A stretch of 64,000 nucleotides of DNA from Gymnopilus junonius (taxonomy: Eukaryota > Basidiomycota > Agaricomycetes > Agaricales > Galerinaceae): positions 806,001-870,000 of the forward strand of contig JADNYJ010000002.1 in the NCBI GenBank assembly GCA_015501075.1, read 5' to 3'. The position numbers were made by a program, and so were the translations under genes. The notes beneath the pieces are model-generated. The model was not told the DNA's origin and ran no database searches. It worked only from the letters and a program-made list of their open reading frames with translations. Shown piece after piece: positions 11,124 through 23,047 of the stretch. The first letter of the stretch is position 1, and each line of letters begins with the position of its first letter.

Positions 11124-12266
11124 TTACGTCCATCCCATAGAATAATACGCCTGACGCGCAGCCTCTTCCTTTGCCGTCTGCTTCGTGCTTCCAAGCCCTT
11201 CTCCCTTGCAAATCCCGTTCACTAGGATTCTCATCAGTTTCAAGTCAAAGCTAGTTCTGGGTCTCTTACCGATGCACTTCACCCGCCATCGCCCCGCATG
11301 TGATGGTCCGGTGAGCTCGGCCAGATACTCTACCGTCACTCGCCGCTGGGCCGCTGCCTGATTGAACAGGGGAAGAAATGGAAGATTGGGTTGTGCTGGA
11401 GCAAGTGGGTTTGGTGGAGGGGGTTTCGGCACAGGCATGTACGCTCTGAATGGTTGCCGAGGTGGGGGAGTTGGCGGCGGCTGTGAAGCAAAGAAGATGG
11501 GAGGCTGCTGTTCCTCTGTCTTCGGTGCTATAAACATGGTTTCGCTCTTTGCGCGTTTCTGAGGCGGTACTTCTACTGTTGGATAATCGTCAACCTCAGA
11601 TCTAGACACGCCAAGGACGGTTTCGAATTCTTGTTCAAGTAAGCCACTAATCCAATCGTTCACAGCTTCTGGACCAGAAAACATATATAAACCACCAACA
11701 TAAGCGTGAAATAGAGACCTGGCTTCCTGTAATAACATAAAGCCACGAGTAATATACCAGGACACGAGGTACTGACCTGGGAAGACGTAAGGGAAGGAAG
11801 AACAACGGGGTCGCAGAGTAACTTGGATTTTAGTTTATAGGCAGTTACCCAGTCTTCAAATACGGTACTAGAGAGGAGAAATGCAGAATGTTTCTGGGGC
11901 AGTTGGTCGGAGTCAGCTCCGGCGCTGACGACACAGCAGACATCTTACATCTATGTCGACCGCTTGCAAAAAGGGGCGCCTTCGAAACAGGGCATAGACG
12001 AGTGCTGCATCGAACGCAGCCTTTCCTAACTCCTGGAGCCGCTCATTGTCGCCGTAGTGAGCAGGAGAAGCATTGGGACGCCTGAGAGATCTGTGAGTGA
12101 AAACCTGGAGAGCAATATCGCTGTTTATTCGGGGCAGCGGAGGAACACGAGAGGGATCGAATCTGCGGTGGTTATCTAGAGAACGGGATCTCTTCAAGGA
12201 GGCTGTAGATGACGCGGTGATGATTGGATTCATGAGCACATTGTGAGTGGAAGAGGAGACGGACAT
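11124..12266 (-). CDS. RNase III-like protein with C-terminal dsRNA-binding domain, catalytic residues lost
   Basis: Four exons (12266-11949, 11893-11777, 11726-11270, 11221-11124) give 329 residues. Residues ~45-165 follow the RNase III fold: VFTHRSLRR, the signature position read as NERLQELGKAAFD, and YVGGLYMFSGPEAVNDWI near the second motif. A Pro-rich linker leads to a canonical dsRBD (VEYLAEL ... GEGLGSTKQTAKEEAA ... MGW). In active RNase III the signature is E-R-L-E-F-L-G-D and the second motif has Asp and Glu; here they are Lys and non-acidic residues, so cleavage is unlikely. It could be a dsRNA-binding regulator or a mitochondrial ribosomal RNase III-like protein (mL44/mL57 type). 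The start is the ATG at 12266; an in-frame ATG at 12365 is possible but lies nearly against the divergent gene. Confidence 0.8.
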
Positions 12267-12396
12267 GCGAAATGGTGCTAAATCGGGCCGCAAAATAAAT
12301 AAATATTTATGTATTGATTGAAACCCGGTCTTGGCATCCCGCTCATATTTATAGAGAACTGTCAAAGGATGGTCTATTCACCTTCTTTCCTGGATC
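12267..12396. promoter_or_regulatory. Short divergent promoter, RNase III-like / GT61-like
   Basis: 130 bp between start codons, with AT-rich TATTTAT near 12300 and TCATATTTATA near 12341. Either could be a TATA-like element for either gene. Confidence 0.4.
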
Positions 12397-14432
12397 ATGC
12401 TCTTTCGACACGGCGCCTTGTCCAGGCGAGATGCTTTTCTCTTGCTCATTGGCGCCGCGTCCATGCATCTGTCGTCCATCCTCTTCAGTCACCACGTCCA
12501 GCTCACCGACCAGTCCAATGTCCAACAGCCCGAGATACCGGTACCCATAGTCACAGTCGTTCATCGTCAGACCCAAACCCAAACAGTGACATCGCTCGTC
12601 ACGCATACCCCCAAACCACAAGCCATCACTGCCTCTGATCATCTTCCAGTCACAGAGCTGCTCGCCCATGCACCGGGATGGTCCCTCTTTCGCAATCTCT
12701 ACATGGCAAACGGTACACTTTTCATTGTGGCGGACGAACAGGGACGCAAGAAGTTCCCTGAAATTCGGATGATGACAAGCACGGGCTTGGAAGCTGTCAA
12801 TTCTCCAGAGAACATTGCTTCAAGAGAGCCGACGCCCGAACATATGCGTATCATTTCTCCGCAGGAAGCTAGGGAACGATGGGCACTTACAAAACCTGGA
12901 GGGAAGGAGACCGCCATCAACCGAGTCCTAACGGTGGAAGGAAACACTGTACGTCTATTGACCTCCATGCATTTATTCCATTCATCAGCTTGACGTTCGG
13001 CTGACCTTGGCTGAATTTCACAGTTGCTCTTCAATGATCCAAAGCAGTTCCTTCGTCACTATTATCACTTTGTCGCCGAACTCTTCTTTGGAGTACAAGC
13101 GTTCTGGCATGGTGCCTTCTCTACCCCAGTTTCCCTGTCCAGTCCGCCTCCCAATAGTCTAATCTCACCACACTTTCTTACGACTCACCCTTCTGCGCCT
13201 CCACTACACCGGGCTATTTTTGTCCATTCAAATGCTGATGGCTGGCGTGATGATCCAGGGTTTAATTCCTATTTCCTTCGTGGCACCCTCCCTTCTCTTA
13301 TCGTAGAACACCAAAAAGATTGGGAAGACAGAATTGCAGCAACCCGGCCTAGCAGAGGCCAACCAGAGCGCGCGTGGCATTTTCCTACCGTTCTCTTCAC
13401 TGATAGAAGTGCAGCCCATCGGGGAGCCATGTGCGGATCGACAACACAGAGGACGGCCTCCGAAGCTTGGGATTATATGCGCCTCAAGGGCAAGTTGAGA
13501 GGTTTACACGTTGGCGGCTGGTGGGCGCCACTAAGGGAGGCTATGTGGCGCTTTGCTGGCGCAGAAGAGGCTATCAGTAGCCTTCTGCCGACCCGAAGTT
13601 CAGAGCAGGAAAAGCCCCAAAATGTGATGCATTTTATGTCTGAAAATCCTGAAGTTTTGGGTATCACAGACAGCACCCTCGCTCAGTCCGAGGTCGTTGA
13701 TGTCGGTGACGAGTATCAAAAAGTGTTGCCAATGCCCAACAAAATTGTAATTAACTATATCAGCCGACAAAGTTCCCATCATCGCAAGCTTATCGGGGAG
13801 GACCATGAAGGGATGGTTCAAGCTCTAGAGGAACTAGTGGCAAGGAAAAATACCGAAAGAAAGAAATACCTGGCTAGAGTTGCGATACTTGATGGAGACG
13901 AAGACGAGCGGAAAAGGCGTGCACTGACTCCGGAAGCCGAGCATGTTCCACCTGAGTGGGAGTTCCATGAACTAGAGGCAGAGAAGATGTCGAAGGATGA
14001 GCAAATCCAAGCTGCTGCCCGAACTACTGTTTGTTTCTTGCTGAATCCCAGTGATTCAGAAGGCTAATCTAATCCTCCTTATAGATTATGCTAGGTGTGC
14101 ATGGCAATGGCTTAACGCATCTCGTGTTCATGAAGCCGAACCGATTATCAACTGTCATCGAGCTTTTTTATCCAGGCGGATTCGCTCATGACTACTACTG
14201 GACTACTCGCGCATTGGGGATGCGCCATTACGCTGTGTGGAATGATACGTAAGTAGTCATGGGCATCTATCGCTTTTGAGTTATAAACATACCTGATCAA
14301 CGGCTTAGATATCACTCACATCACGATAAGCCTAATGTTGATTATCCTGAAGGATTCCAAGGCGACGAAATTCCTGTTCATGGTCCAAGGATAGCGCAAC
14401 TCATCGAGGATCGTGTCAACGGACGCACATGA
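12397..14432 (+). CDS. GT61-like (DUF563) glycosyltransferase, type II membrane anchor
   Basis: Four exons (12397-12948, 13024-14028, 14085-14248, 14309-14432) sum to 614 codons plus stop. A short basic N-terminus and the hydrophobic stretch FLLLIGAASMHLSSILF (residues ~14-30) look like a Golgi type II signal anchor. The middle has FRNLYMANGTLFI and HYYHFVAELFFG. The C-terminal catalytic part carries MLGVHGNGLTHLVFMKP and VIELFYPGGFAHDYYW, the HGxGLTH motif typical of family 61 / EOGT-like transferases. It is therefore likely to add a sugar to glycoproteins or wall polymers in the secretory pathway; donor and acceptor cannot be read from sequence. A polar insert of about 110 residues rich in Lys/Glu precedes the HGNG motif. 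Confidence 0.82.
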
Positions 14433-15248
14433 CCGTATCTCTTATCCTCAAGGACCAAACGAAATGATCTGAGATTTTCTGCGGCACTTGCTTTTGGACT
14501 GTTGTATAATCTGCGATGTGGACTCTGTGTGGCACCAAGCTTAATCTCCTAAAACCGACCGCTACTCTTCGCTCATCGACATCTTTTCTCTTGGTATACT
14601 CGGTTTCCTGCCAGCGCAACTTGTAACGACTAAGGTGATTCAACAAAAGCTATTCGGACCAATGGCTGACACCAAAATACCCGCTCACGTCCCCTTCGGT
14701 TGTAAATACCCATCAACCACTGCTGTTACCCTCTCCCAGAGCAACCCTGAAGTAAATGATCGCGATACCCTAACTCCATCTGACCGCGAGCAGACGGACG
14801 TTTATGCCCCTATTTATTTATATCCACGTCGCTGTTTTACAACAATCTTCGTTTCCTTTTTTTCGAAACCTGTATTGTACTCTGTCATATTATTCAGCAA
14901 TCCTTGTGTATCCCATAATAATACAATCAGTTTATCGCTTTTCTTGTCACCCTCCTAACCTGCCCTGGTTGAGTGTATGAACACCCAAAGAAAGGATAAT
15001 TTAAGTGTTACAACAGTCAACTAGTAACGGCACTGGCATCATTCCTTCCTTTGGATCATAGAAAATAAGTACTTGGTCAATCAGTGGCAGTGAGAATGTC
15101 AGTATGTAGTCGGAAGAAATTTCTAAGTGCTCCGATTATGTGATATATAACAGGTCAAAAATACAGCGTGAATTATGTTAGAGGTGGGGAAAGTAGGGCC
15201 ATACGATGTATGCATGTCGAAAGTTTCGTAGATATATGAAATGATATA
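14433..15248. other. 815-bp intergenic gap between convergent genes
   Basis: Contains the 3' ends of the GT61-like gene and the convergent remodeler. Short open frames show no recognisable domain and no splicing that would join them. I see no tRNA, repeat or other feature. Confidence 0.5.
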
Positions 15249-18200
15249 TTATGACGACGATGCTGTCAACATTTCTCTGGCCTTGGCCTTCGCAAGAAGG
15301 TTGCGCAAAATCTCGATCGTAGACTGCATGGAAGCATCATTCCTAACCTCCAAAGCTTTAATATGCGCTGAGATGCTGATATGAAGGTTAGACGGTTTGG
15401 AACTCATGCAGAAAAAAATCATGAAAACCTTTTGGAGCCTGCACGGACAATAGAACAATCTTTCATCAAATGAGAACCCTGGTTGCATAAAACACAGGAA
15501 GCCTGCGATGCGACTTTGAATTTCTTCTTCTGTGGATCCTGGCCGTGAGCAGACGGCTGGGAGGACGATGCATGTTTGGAAGATTCCGCGTGGTTCAGGC
15601 TTGATGCTCCATTCGAAGATATGCTTCTAGACGCGTTATTTTGATACTGACGACTGGGCAATGGATTATGCCTCTGTAACAGTGGCACTGTGGAGACGCC
15701 TTTGGGTAATGGATGAAGAGGCTGGCCTGCTATCAGCGACAGGTGGCCTCGCTTATGAAGTATCTCGTCGATGGCTTTGACAGCAGCACTCTAATGGATA
15801 AGACATTTATGAGTCAAGTGGAAAGACTTGCGAAGGACTTACTCTCTCTTCCCATGGCTCATCATCAGCGTGCAGAATCAGCATTTCTCGATACTCCGCT
15901 AGGTTTTCCGACCGATCGATCATTTGACACTGTCCAGGACCATGACGTTGTCCGCACAGACCACAGTCGATTAATCCATCGCCAATTTCATTCTTGGATT
16001 TGGACTTGTGACGAGATGTATCGAGATTCATCTTGAAGTCTCCGTCAAGTAGTATATCGTCATTCTCACTTGCAGAACTCTCAGAGAATTCACCATCTGA
16101 ACCAAAATACGCCGAGCCATCCGATCCTACAGATTTTTTCTTCTGTTTAGGAGTGTTGAAGGTTTCAGCACCATCAGCCACAACGTTGAGCTTTGTCTGG
16201 ATTAAACCAACGATAAGCAGTCATTGCCGATATTGAGTGATTAAAATTTACCTTTGCAATATCAGCAGCCTTCCGACGTGCGCCTCTGCCAGACAAGGCG
16301 ATATCTCTTTCTTGCTCTTTTTCTCGTTCTGCATTAATTTTTTGCAATGTCATTGCCCAAGAATCGGTTTGATCGTCTTCCACGATATCTTCCATTGTGT
16401 CCTTGTCTGCAGACCAGATTTTTGCAAAGGAGAATGAAAGACCAGCTGCTTTTGATACTTCTTTCACGGCTTCCTTTTCTGTTTTCTCTAGGAGTTTCTC
16501 GATGTCATTGTCGGTATCTAACTCATTTCAGATAATGTACACCAACAAGGGAATGTCAAGTCTCACAAACAATATCACGAGCTTCTTGATCAGACTCGAA
16601 AAGAGCCTGAGCCCCGTAAGTCAAGATCGATTGAATATTTTCACCGCCGTTGTCTTCATCATCATCCATTTTTTGGACAATTAAGTGGTCCAAGACCAAC
16701 TTCTTTTTGCCAACCTGCATAATACGCTCTAAGGATGGTCAATAAGAAGTTAAATCAGGTATGAAGTACTATTCAGATTACATACCTTCAGCAGAATCTT
16801 TCACCATTAGTTTGAAAACGAGACAAGTTTTTTTCTGGCCGTATCTATAAGCACGAGCGATAGCCTGAAAGGATTTAATGATATAACGAAATGATCCAGC
16901 ATCATGGGGTAGCAACATACTTGCAAATCCTATTGGGGCATATTGAGCGAAAACAACGTACTTCAGTCTTGGCAGACCTACCTGATGTGGGTTGAAATCC
17001 GGGTCGAAGATAATTACGGTATCCGCGGTCTGAACAAAAGGCAATAAGGACCAAGAAGGCCTCAAAAATTTCGAACGTACAAAGAGATTGATGCCAACGC
17101 CCTGTAGACATCCGGTAAGTGATAATAGTTGGGGAAATCATAAAAGCAAACTTGCTCCGGCGCGGGTAGTTAACAAAAAGATAAAGTATTCCGAGTTGGG
17201 CTTGTTAAACTCATCCATTGCTTTTTGACGTACACTGCTTTTAGTGCTTCCATCCTGTGCCAAAAATTAGTCGATGTGATCGCGCAGTAATAAATCAAAA
17301 GTACCAGACGCAAAAATTTATATCCTTCGCCCTGTAAGAAGTCCTCCACTATATTCAAAGCAATGACAAACTGGTAAAATCTTAGAAAGGGATCAGAAGA
17401 AAGAGGAAAAATATATGTATTTGCCTGACTGAACAGCAGAATCCGATGGCCATGTTCCCTGAGCTTTGGGAGTAGTGCTTTGAGGAATCGGAGCTTTCCA
17501 CTGGCGTCAATTAACTTTTCATGAATTTCCTTCTGAGGTAGATTTCTGGGCTCAATATCTTCTGCATAAAGATACGGGTGCTGCAGACATCTATGAACAC
17601 TGTGAGTCTCTGGCTGTTAAGTTGAGTCCTTGATATTTACTTCCGTAACTGCATCAGAACATTATTGATGCGGGACTTTGATGCGTTCTGACCAGCCCAA
17701 GGTTGAGTTAAGCCATTGAGGATATTTAAATTGTGACCTAGAATCAGTTAGTCACTCCATATGACTCCTGTATACGGTTCCACGCACTGAGAATAGACCG
17801 GTATACTTCACGTTGGAGCGGGGCCATAGATATCGGAACAATAACTTCATTCTATATAGAAAGTCAGAGGGAAATGCATATAATTAGGTCATACGAACCT
17901 TAGGGGGTAGATCAAGAACCTCACTCTTCACGCGGCGCAAGAAATAGGGTCTTAGCCTGTTGTGTAGTTGCTTTACAAGCTCTTCGTCGAGAACCTCGTG
18001 TTGCTTTTCGAGGGCTTCCAAGTCTTTCCACTCTGCTGGGTCAAGAAAATTCATAAGGTTGAACAATTCACGCATATTGTTATTCAGCGGAGTCTGGGAT
18101 AGACATCAGTACTTGCTGAGCAATCGAGTGAATTGTCAAACTTGCCCCGGTCAAGATAATTCTGTGGATGCTATTCAGCTCATTAAGTTTCTTGAAAAGG

Positions 18201-21200
18201 AGGCTGCTGTCGCTTTTGACTGCATTAAGTTAGCTAAGTTAGATATTTGAGGATGGACATGGTCCTACGTCTTTGCCCTTCGTCAACGACTAGAACCTAA
18301 GAGACGTTAGATGGGTGCTGGGTGGTCCTGGAATGCTCGCATACCTCCCATCGGGGTTGATTTCTGAAAACCGGGGTGAAGTCTTTCCCGTTCGTTAAGG
18401 CCTCATAGGTGGTGACAAGAATGTGAAATTTTGCTTTGGTATATTCTGATGACGCAGTGTCATGAAAAAGCTCGAACTTCTGAATAACATCTCGAGCAGG
18501 TTTCTCGCCGTAGAAAGGGACAACACGGAGACGGGGTGCCCATCGCTCGAATTCCCTTACCCAATTAGTGATTGTCGAGTTAGGAACCACGACGAGAGCC
18601 GGGAAGGCGTTCCAATTATTCGCAATATTTCCCAAGAAACTTACAATCTGTACGGTCTTGCCCTACGAGTTCATTTAAATCAATAAAAGGTGAAATAGAA
18701 GGCGCTAAGAAGACGCACCAAACCCATTTCGTCGGCAAGGATGCAATGTTGATGGTTCCACCAGTTATTGCAAAGCCAGTTGAAGCCATCAACCTGGAAC
18801 GGCATGAGCTTGTATTTGGGGTCTTGACCTAAATCAAGATCCGAAGCGCTTTTCAATAAGAATTTTCGATAATCATCTTTCTTTCGGTCATCAAAGGCAT
18901 CCCAATATTTTGTAGACTTCTTGGGCACGAGAACCTCTCGTGAATCAATGAATCTATTGAAGGCCCTCTGGAAGAACGAATAGTCAGGTTCGTTTGGTCT
19001 CGGTGGGGCATCCCAAGTAGCTGAAATTTTCGTTGAGTATAAAAAATTATGATAAAAAGCTTAATGCACCTTCTTCGTAGCCAAGTTCATCCCATTTTAT
19101 GAAGGCCCAGATAACTTGATCGATGTCAGATTTTTCGAGAGTTTGGTGATTCTCCCATTCATTGACCGTCTCCGTTATTTCATCTGGTGGCTGTTCTCCC
19201 TTCTCAAAGACAAGGGCAGAAACATGCTTCTCCATGTTTTCAGCCTCGGAATCGTCGTCACTACTGCTGATTGTCCTTTTGCGCGTCGATTTTTTCTTCG
19301 TACCATTCGATTTCTTTTCTTTGGTGCGTAATAACAAGACGTCAAGAACACGATCTATTCTTTTCCATGCCTTGGGTATCCTTTTCTCCGCATCTGGTAA
19401 CGGAGAAATAGGGGAGATGACGGCTATTTCGTTTAATTTGTGTGAAGACGCGCGAGATTCTAGACCATTTCCGAAGAGCGAACCTGGCTCCTGGTCGATC
19501 TCCATCGCATCGTCTTCCGCGATGTCTGGTTTTTCAAGTAATTCGACCTTTCTACCGCCAGAAATGAAATGTTTCAACTTCGAAGGGTGAGTTGATGCCA
19601 ACCACATGTGAGGGACCCAATCTAAGCGGCGGTAACTTTTCCAATCCATTTGACCAAGTATTCTCGAGGAAGCGGTGCTTTATAGTTAGGCAGCCCATTC
19701 GATTCTCGTGATTCAACTGCATCAGGAGGATACGGACGCCATGCAATGATCTTGTCAACTCCATACTTGTACGAAGAGCAATCTGCACACAGCCAACTTT
19801 TGGAGTCTTGGTAATGCCACGCAACTTCGGCTACATGGGCATTTTCAGAAAGCACAGACGGTACCGGCAAGTGGCCATAGTGAGCAAGGCGTTTACAAGT
19901 AAAGCACCGAAACAAAAGTTCACGTGCCAGAGCCCGCATGGGTCCATCAACAGCAGACGTCGTCCCATCTTTCATGTGTACATCCTCCCCATTTTTGCAT
20001 TGTACAAGGTCCTTTGGTCCGGCACGAGACGGGTCAGGAGCAAGAGCGAGTTCCATACATCCCATACAGATGCCACCACGCATACAAGCACCTGAAAGAA
20101 TAGTCAGCCATTCTCTAAAACTCTTAATGAGCAAACAAACCGCAAGTGAATTCGGTGGTCTGATTAATTTCAAGTTGCGAACGCTTTTTGGGGGAATGAA
20201 TGACGATCCTGAAATAGCTGTGTTGGCTTCCCATTGTTCACGATCTTTATCCCTAATGGCCCTGAGCACTTCGTCCCGCTGCGTACTTGCAAGACATCTC
20301 CAATGAGCGCTGACTGGGCATCTAAGACTAAATTTCACGAGGGAATTAATCAAAGTAGAAGAGAGTTATGTACGAAAGCTTACCATCTCACCCATCCACC
20401 CAAATCGAGATATGTTTGTTCCCCTTCTGATTCTTCAAACTCGTCGTCGTACTCCGCTTTCTTTTTTTGCCTTTACTCTTCGACTTCTTAAAGCTCTCCA
20501 AAAGTTTGTGAGCTGGTGGCCTGTGACATTTTTCACAAATATCACGGTGAGATCTCAATGCTTCATTTTCTTCATCATCGGAAAATGGGTCATCGCCCAG
20601 GCAATCAATGCTGCGTATGTGACCATACATAGGGGGAGCTGATTTAGTTCGCTTCGACTTTCCATTTCCTTTGGCCTTCTTCTTTAGCATACTTTCATTA
20701 CGATTGCCCACAGTATATTCATCGTCGTCAGAGTTCAGATTTATTTCCGTCGCCTTCTTTGTGCGTGTAGATCGTCTCAGGGGACCTATAACTTTGTCTT
20801 CCTCGTCACTTTCTTCGGTTGGTTCACTTTCAGAGCCGATGACAACGACTTTGCGAGACCTGGTTTTCCGAGGGCTAAAAGGTAGCTCTTTCTTGGACCT
20901 GGTCCGAAGTTTTCGACTTGGGAACTTGCGCGGATTCAACCTATCGCCATATTCTTCACCGTCTCCATCGCTTCCTTCTTCAGAGTCGTCTTCTTCATCT
21001 TCGGAATCTGGTACAACCTCGTCATCCTTAGACCGAGCAGCTCTGTCAGTACGTTTTGGCAGCCTTATTTTCAGAGATTCCGTCTCCGTTCCTGGCTCTG
21101 ATTCTGGTTCATTTTTCATGCGAGACATCGGGTGCACATAATGTGCCGATGGATCAAAAGGATCCAGCTCCCCGTCGCGCTTGGCCTCCTCTGTATAGAG

Positions 21201-21623
21201 TCAGTACTGAGCTCTTCGGAATACGGTTATTATTACCATATCTCTCTACCAAATTGGGATATTTCTCCTTGAATGAAGCAGCTGAAAACTACGAAAAACA
21301 CGTTAGTGTAGAGCCTTAGTAAGCGCCTTTGAGCGTACCCTATGAGCAATGCCACCATCATACCGAGCGAAGTAAAAATGCTTTTTTCCCTGCCAAGCTT
21401 CACCAATAACCTTGTCGACACGCGTAGAATACAAAGAACTTTCGTTAGCAGGTTTATATTGACGTTTTTGTGAGGATGGAAGATGAGGAGGCGCGATGAA
21501 GAAGTTGGGCGAAGGTTTTCGAGGGGTACCTGGTAATTTCAAAATAAGCTTGGGAGGTTGGGAGAGGCTACGAGATTCGGCCTGGGAGGACTCTTCGTGG
21601 AATCCTCCAGAAGAGTCAGACAT
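15249..21623 (-). CDS. Mit1/CHD-like chromatin remodeler (PHD, chromodomain, SNF2 ATPase, zinc knuckle)
   Basis: Over twenty exons. In order: a Ser-rich N-terminus with an Arg-Tyr-Asp-Gly-Gly segment; acidic/basic low complexity; a PHD-type cluster ([11 protein letters not shown] ... [16 protein letters not shown], then [15 protein letters not shown]); a chromodomain ([10 protein letters not shown] / [12 protein letters not shown]); an SNF2 motor with DEMGLGKTVQ, VVDEGQRLK in place of DEAH, LTGTPLNNN, LLFSQF, TRAGGVGINLF and [17 protein letters not shown]; and a C-terminal [13 protein letters not shown] plus [14 protein letters not shown] zinc knuckle. This is the architecture of fission-yeast Mit1, the SHREC remodeler of heterochromatin. 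Three GC-AG introns and a 9-nt micro-exon fall in the motor. Two single-base frame breaks (near 20185-20194 and 19637-19640) interrupt the reading frame; see findings. The motor itself reads intact. Confidence 0.9.
16921..16929 (-). other. 9-nt micro-exon in helicase motif VI
   Basis: Exon GATTTGCAA (Asp-Leu-Gln) lies between acceptor AATAG and donor GTATGT. It restores the invariant [14 protein letters not shown] motif; without it D-L-Q is missing. Confidence 0.92.
17102..17155 (-). other. GC-AG intron (GCAAGT) in Mit1-like gene
   Basis: Splits T-R-A-G|G-V-G-I-N-L of the helicase-C domain. No GT donor in phase. Confidence 0.92.
17371..17424 (-). other. GC-AG intron (GCAAAT) in Mit1-like gene
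   Basis: Splits L-L-F-S-Q|F-V-I-A. The only GT nearby is out of phase with the conserved continuation. Confidence 0.85.
18094..18145 (-). other. GC-AG intron (GCAAGT) in Mit1-like gene
   Basis: Splits the invariant L-T-G|T-P-L-N-N motif exactly between Gly and Thr. Confidence 0.92.
19637..19640 (-). other. Single-base frame break in chromodomain
   Basis: E-Y-L-V-K-W-I-G-K and S-Y-R-R-L-D-W-V-P are adjacent but in different frames, with no room for an intron. One extra A in the A4 run (T4 on the plus strand) would restore the frame. Confidence 0.8.
20185..20194 (-). other. Probable frame break or unrecognised intron in PHD linker
   Basis: Upstream T-Q-R-D-E-V-L and downstream Q-T-T-E-F-T-C-G lie in different frames across a C5A5 run. 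Either one base is missing here, or an 86-nt intron with a weak AAAAAG acceptor is used. Confidence 0.5.
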
Positions 21624-21835
21624 CCTTTGAAACTAGTGGTGAGTACACTAAGTCAAGTTGGCAAGGAGCGGCGTTCGCGTCCAAGTGCTTACATAACTAA
21701 TTAGCGTTTCGATTTGCCGGGGATTTGGCAAGCTGCTTCAACTTTGCATAACGCCGGAGAGGCGAACTACCTTGATATTAACTAAAGAAAATGTCTTTAC
21801 ATGATGAAAGGTTCCCTTCTATTTATCCACTGCGT

Positions 21836-23047
21836 CTATTTTACTGATTTCAGAAGTTGTTGGAGCCACTCTTGACATTGTTGTGCCACCAGTTCTCCAT
21901 GAGCTTTGTTCAAACTGTTCAGAATATCTAGATTTGAGATGCAAAGGAAGCAACTTACAAATACAGAATGCATGGGGAATGCCCTTGGGTGCAAGAAGCA
22001 TGTTTAGAGATTGCTCCTCGGCATTCATGGCATGGAAGACGCGCTGCCTCTCCTCCCCAATCCAATCATCCTTTTGAGCATAATAGAAATACAATTTCGG
22101 CTTGTGTTGCTCCAACAGGTCCAGATCCAAATCACGGATATATTTCATTTCCTGATAAGCCATGCTAAGCGCGGCAAGAACGCTTGTAGGGGATGACAGA
22201 AAGTCGCGCAGAACGCGGAGCTGTTCTTTGGGCCAAGCCGAATAGAGTGTGGTAAATGCATATTCAGGGAGGTATACCGTCAAAAACGTTACAGAAGAAA
22301 GAATACGTCTAACTGTCGGAGAAAATATTGGCTCGTTGGCCTCAATAGATGGACAGCATAGTAAAGGGGAAAAGACTCACAGAAAATAGCCTGCCATTAG
22401 GTGTATCAGCGATGTTACTTATCGCAGGAAACAGCAAGAAGGCAGCTGTGATCGCATCTGAACGAGCCTGCAGCATCTTCAAGGCATGCGGGTTAGACGA
22501 CACGAGTGAGACAATAAACTGACAAGAGAGACCTGCATGGTTATCCAGGCACCAACACTGTGTCCAATCACAATGATCTTTGTCTTCTTTGTATATGACT
22601 TAACAATAGACTCCAAAACCTCCATAGAACTTTGGACTTGGACTTGAAGACTGTGATCGTCCTGATACCTTGTTTTGCCAACATTCTTGATTCCAAAATA
22701 ATGATCCAAATGGCCACGAGCAACGATAGCAAGGTTTGAAGTCCCGTGATTCTGGTGCAGCAAGGAAAGGAATGGTATGTAAAAGTCTACAACTCCCGGA
22801 TTCCCTATTTACAGTGAAAAGAGCATCAGGGCCAAGCCGATGAAACTGGACGTGGTGGATGCAGCTGACCAGGTATAAAGAGCACCAGGATGTCAGGGTG
22901 TTTGTCATCGTTATGCGGCGGCCACCACAATGCATGACAAGAACCTAAGTCGCTGCTATGGACGAACTGAGCACTGATAAACGACGAATCGACGGCGTTT
23001 GCATGAGAAATAGGATGAAGAAAAGAAGGTAGCCTACCCATGGACAT
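21836..23047 (-). CDS. Lipid-droplet-associated hydrolase family protein (LDAH-like alpha/beta hydrolase)
   Basis: The first exon starts MSMGRLPSFLHP and ends LVLFIP; the next gives G-N-P-G-V-V-D-F-Y-I-P-F, the family's oxyanion-region motif. VIGHSVGAWITMQ is the nucleophile elbow (G-H-S-V-G). Further exons carry FPAISNIADTPNGRLFS, then a helical cap, LYFYYAQKDDWIG (acid region) and IPHAF (catalytic His region). The C-terminal tail probably reads ELVAQQCQEWLQQLLKSVK, in a frame reached by a short, uncertain intron near 21900-21950. Family members (human LDAH/C2orf43, DUF2305) sit on lipid droplets and influence neutral-lipid or sterol turnover; substrate here is unknown. Splice sites around 22280-22385 are also approximate (acceptor at ...CGAG or ...TGAG). 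Confidence 0.8.

Noticed and set aside
12267..12365. N-terminal extension of the RNase III-like protein from an upstream ATG
   Set aside because: It would begin only 31 bp from the divergent GT61-like start codon, leaving no promoter; the ATG at 12266 is more plausible.
14433..15248. Possible extra gene in the 815-bp gap
   Set aside because: Only short unrelated open frames, no splice-consistent exon chain and no conserved motif; treated as 3' flanks.
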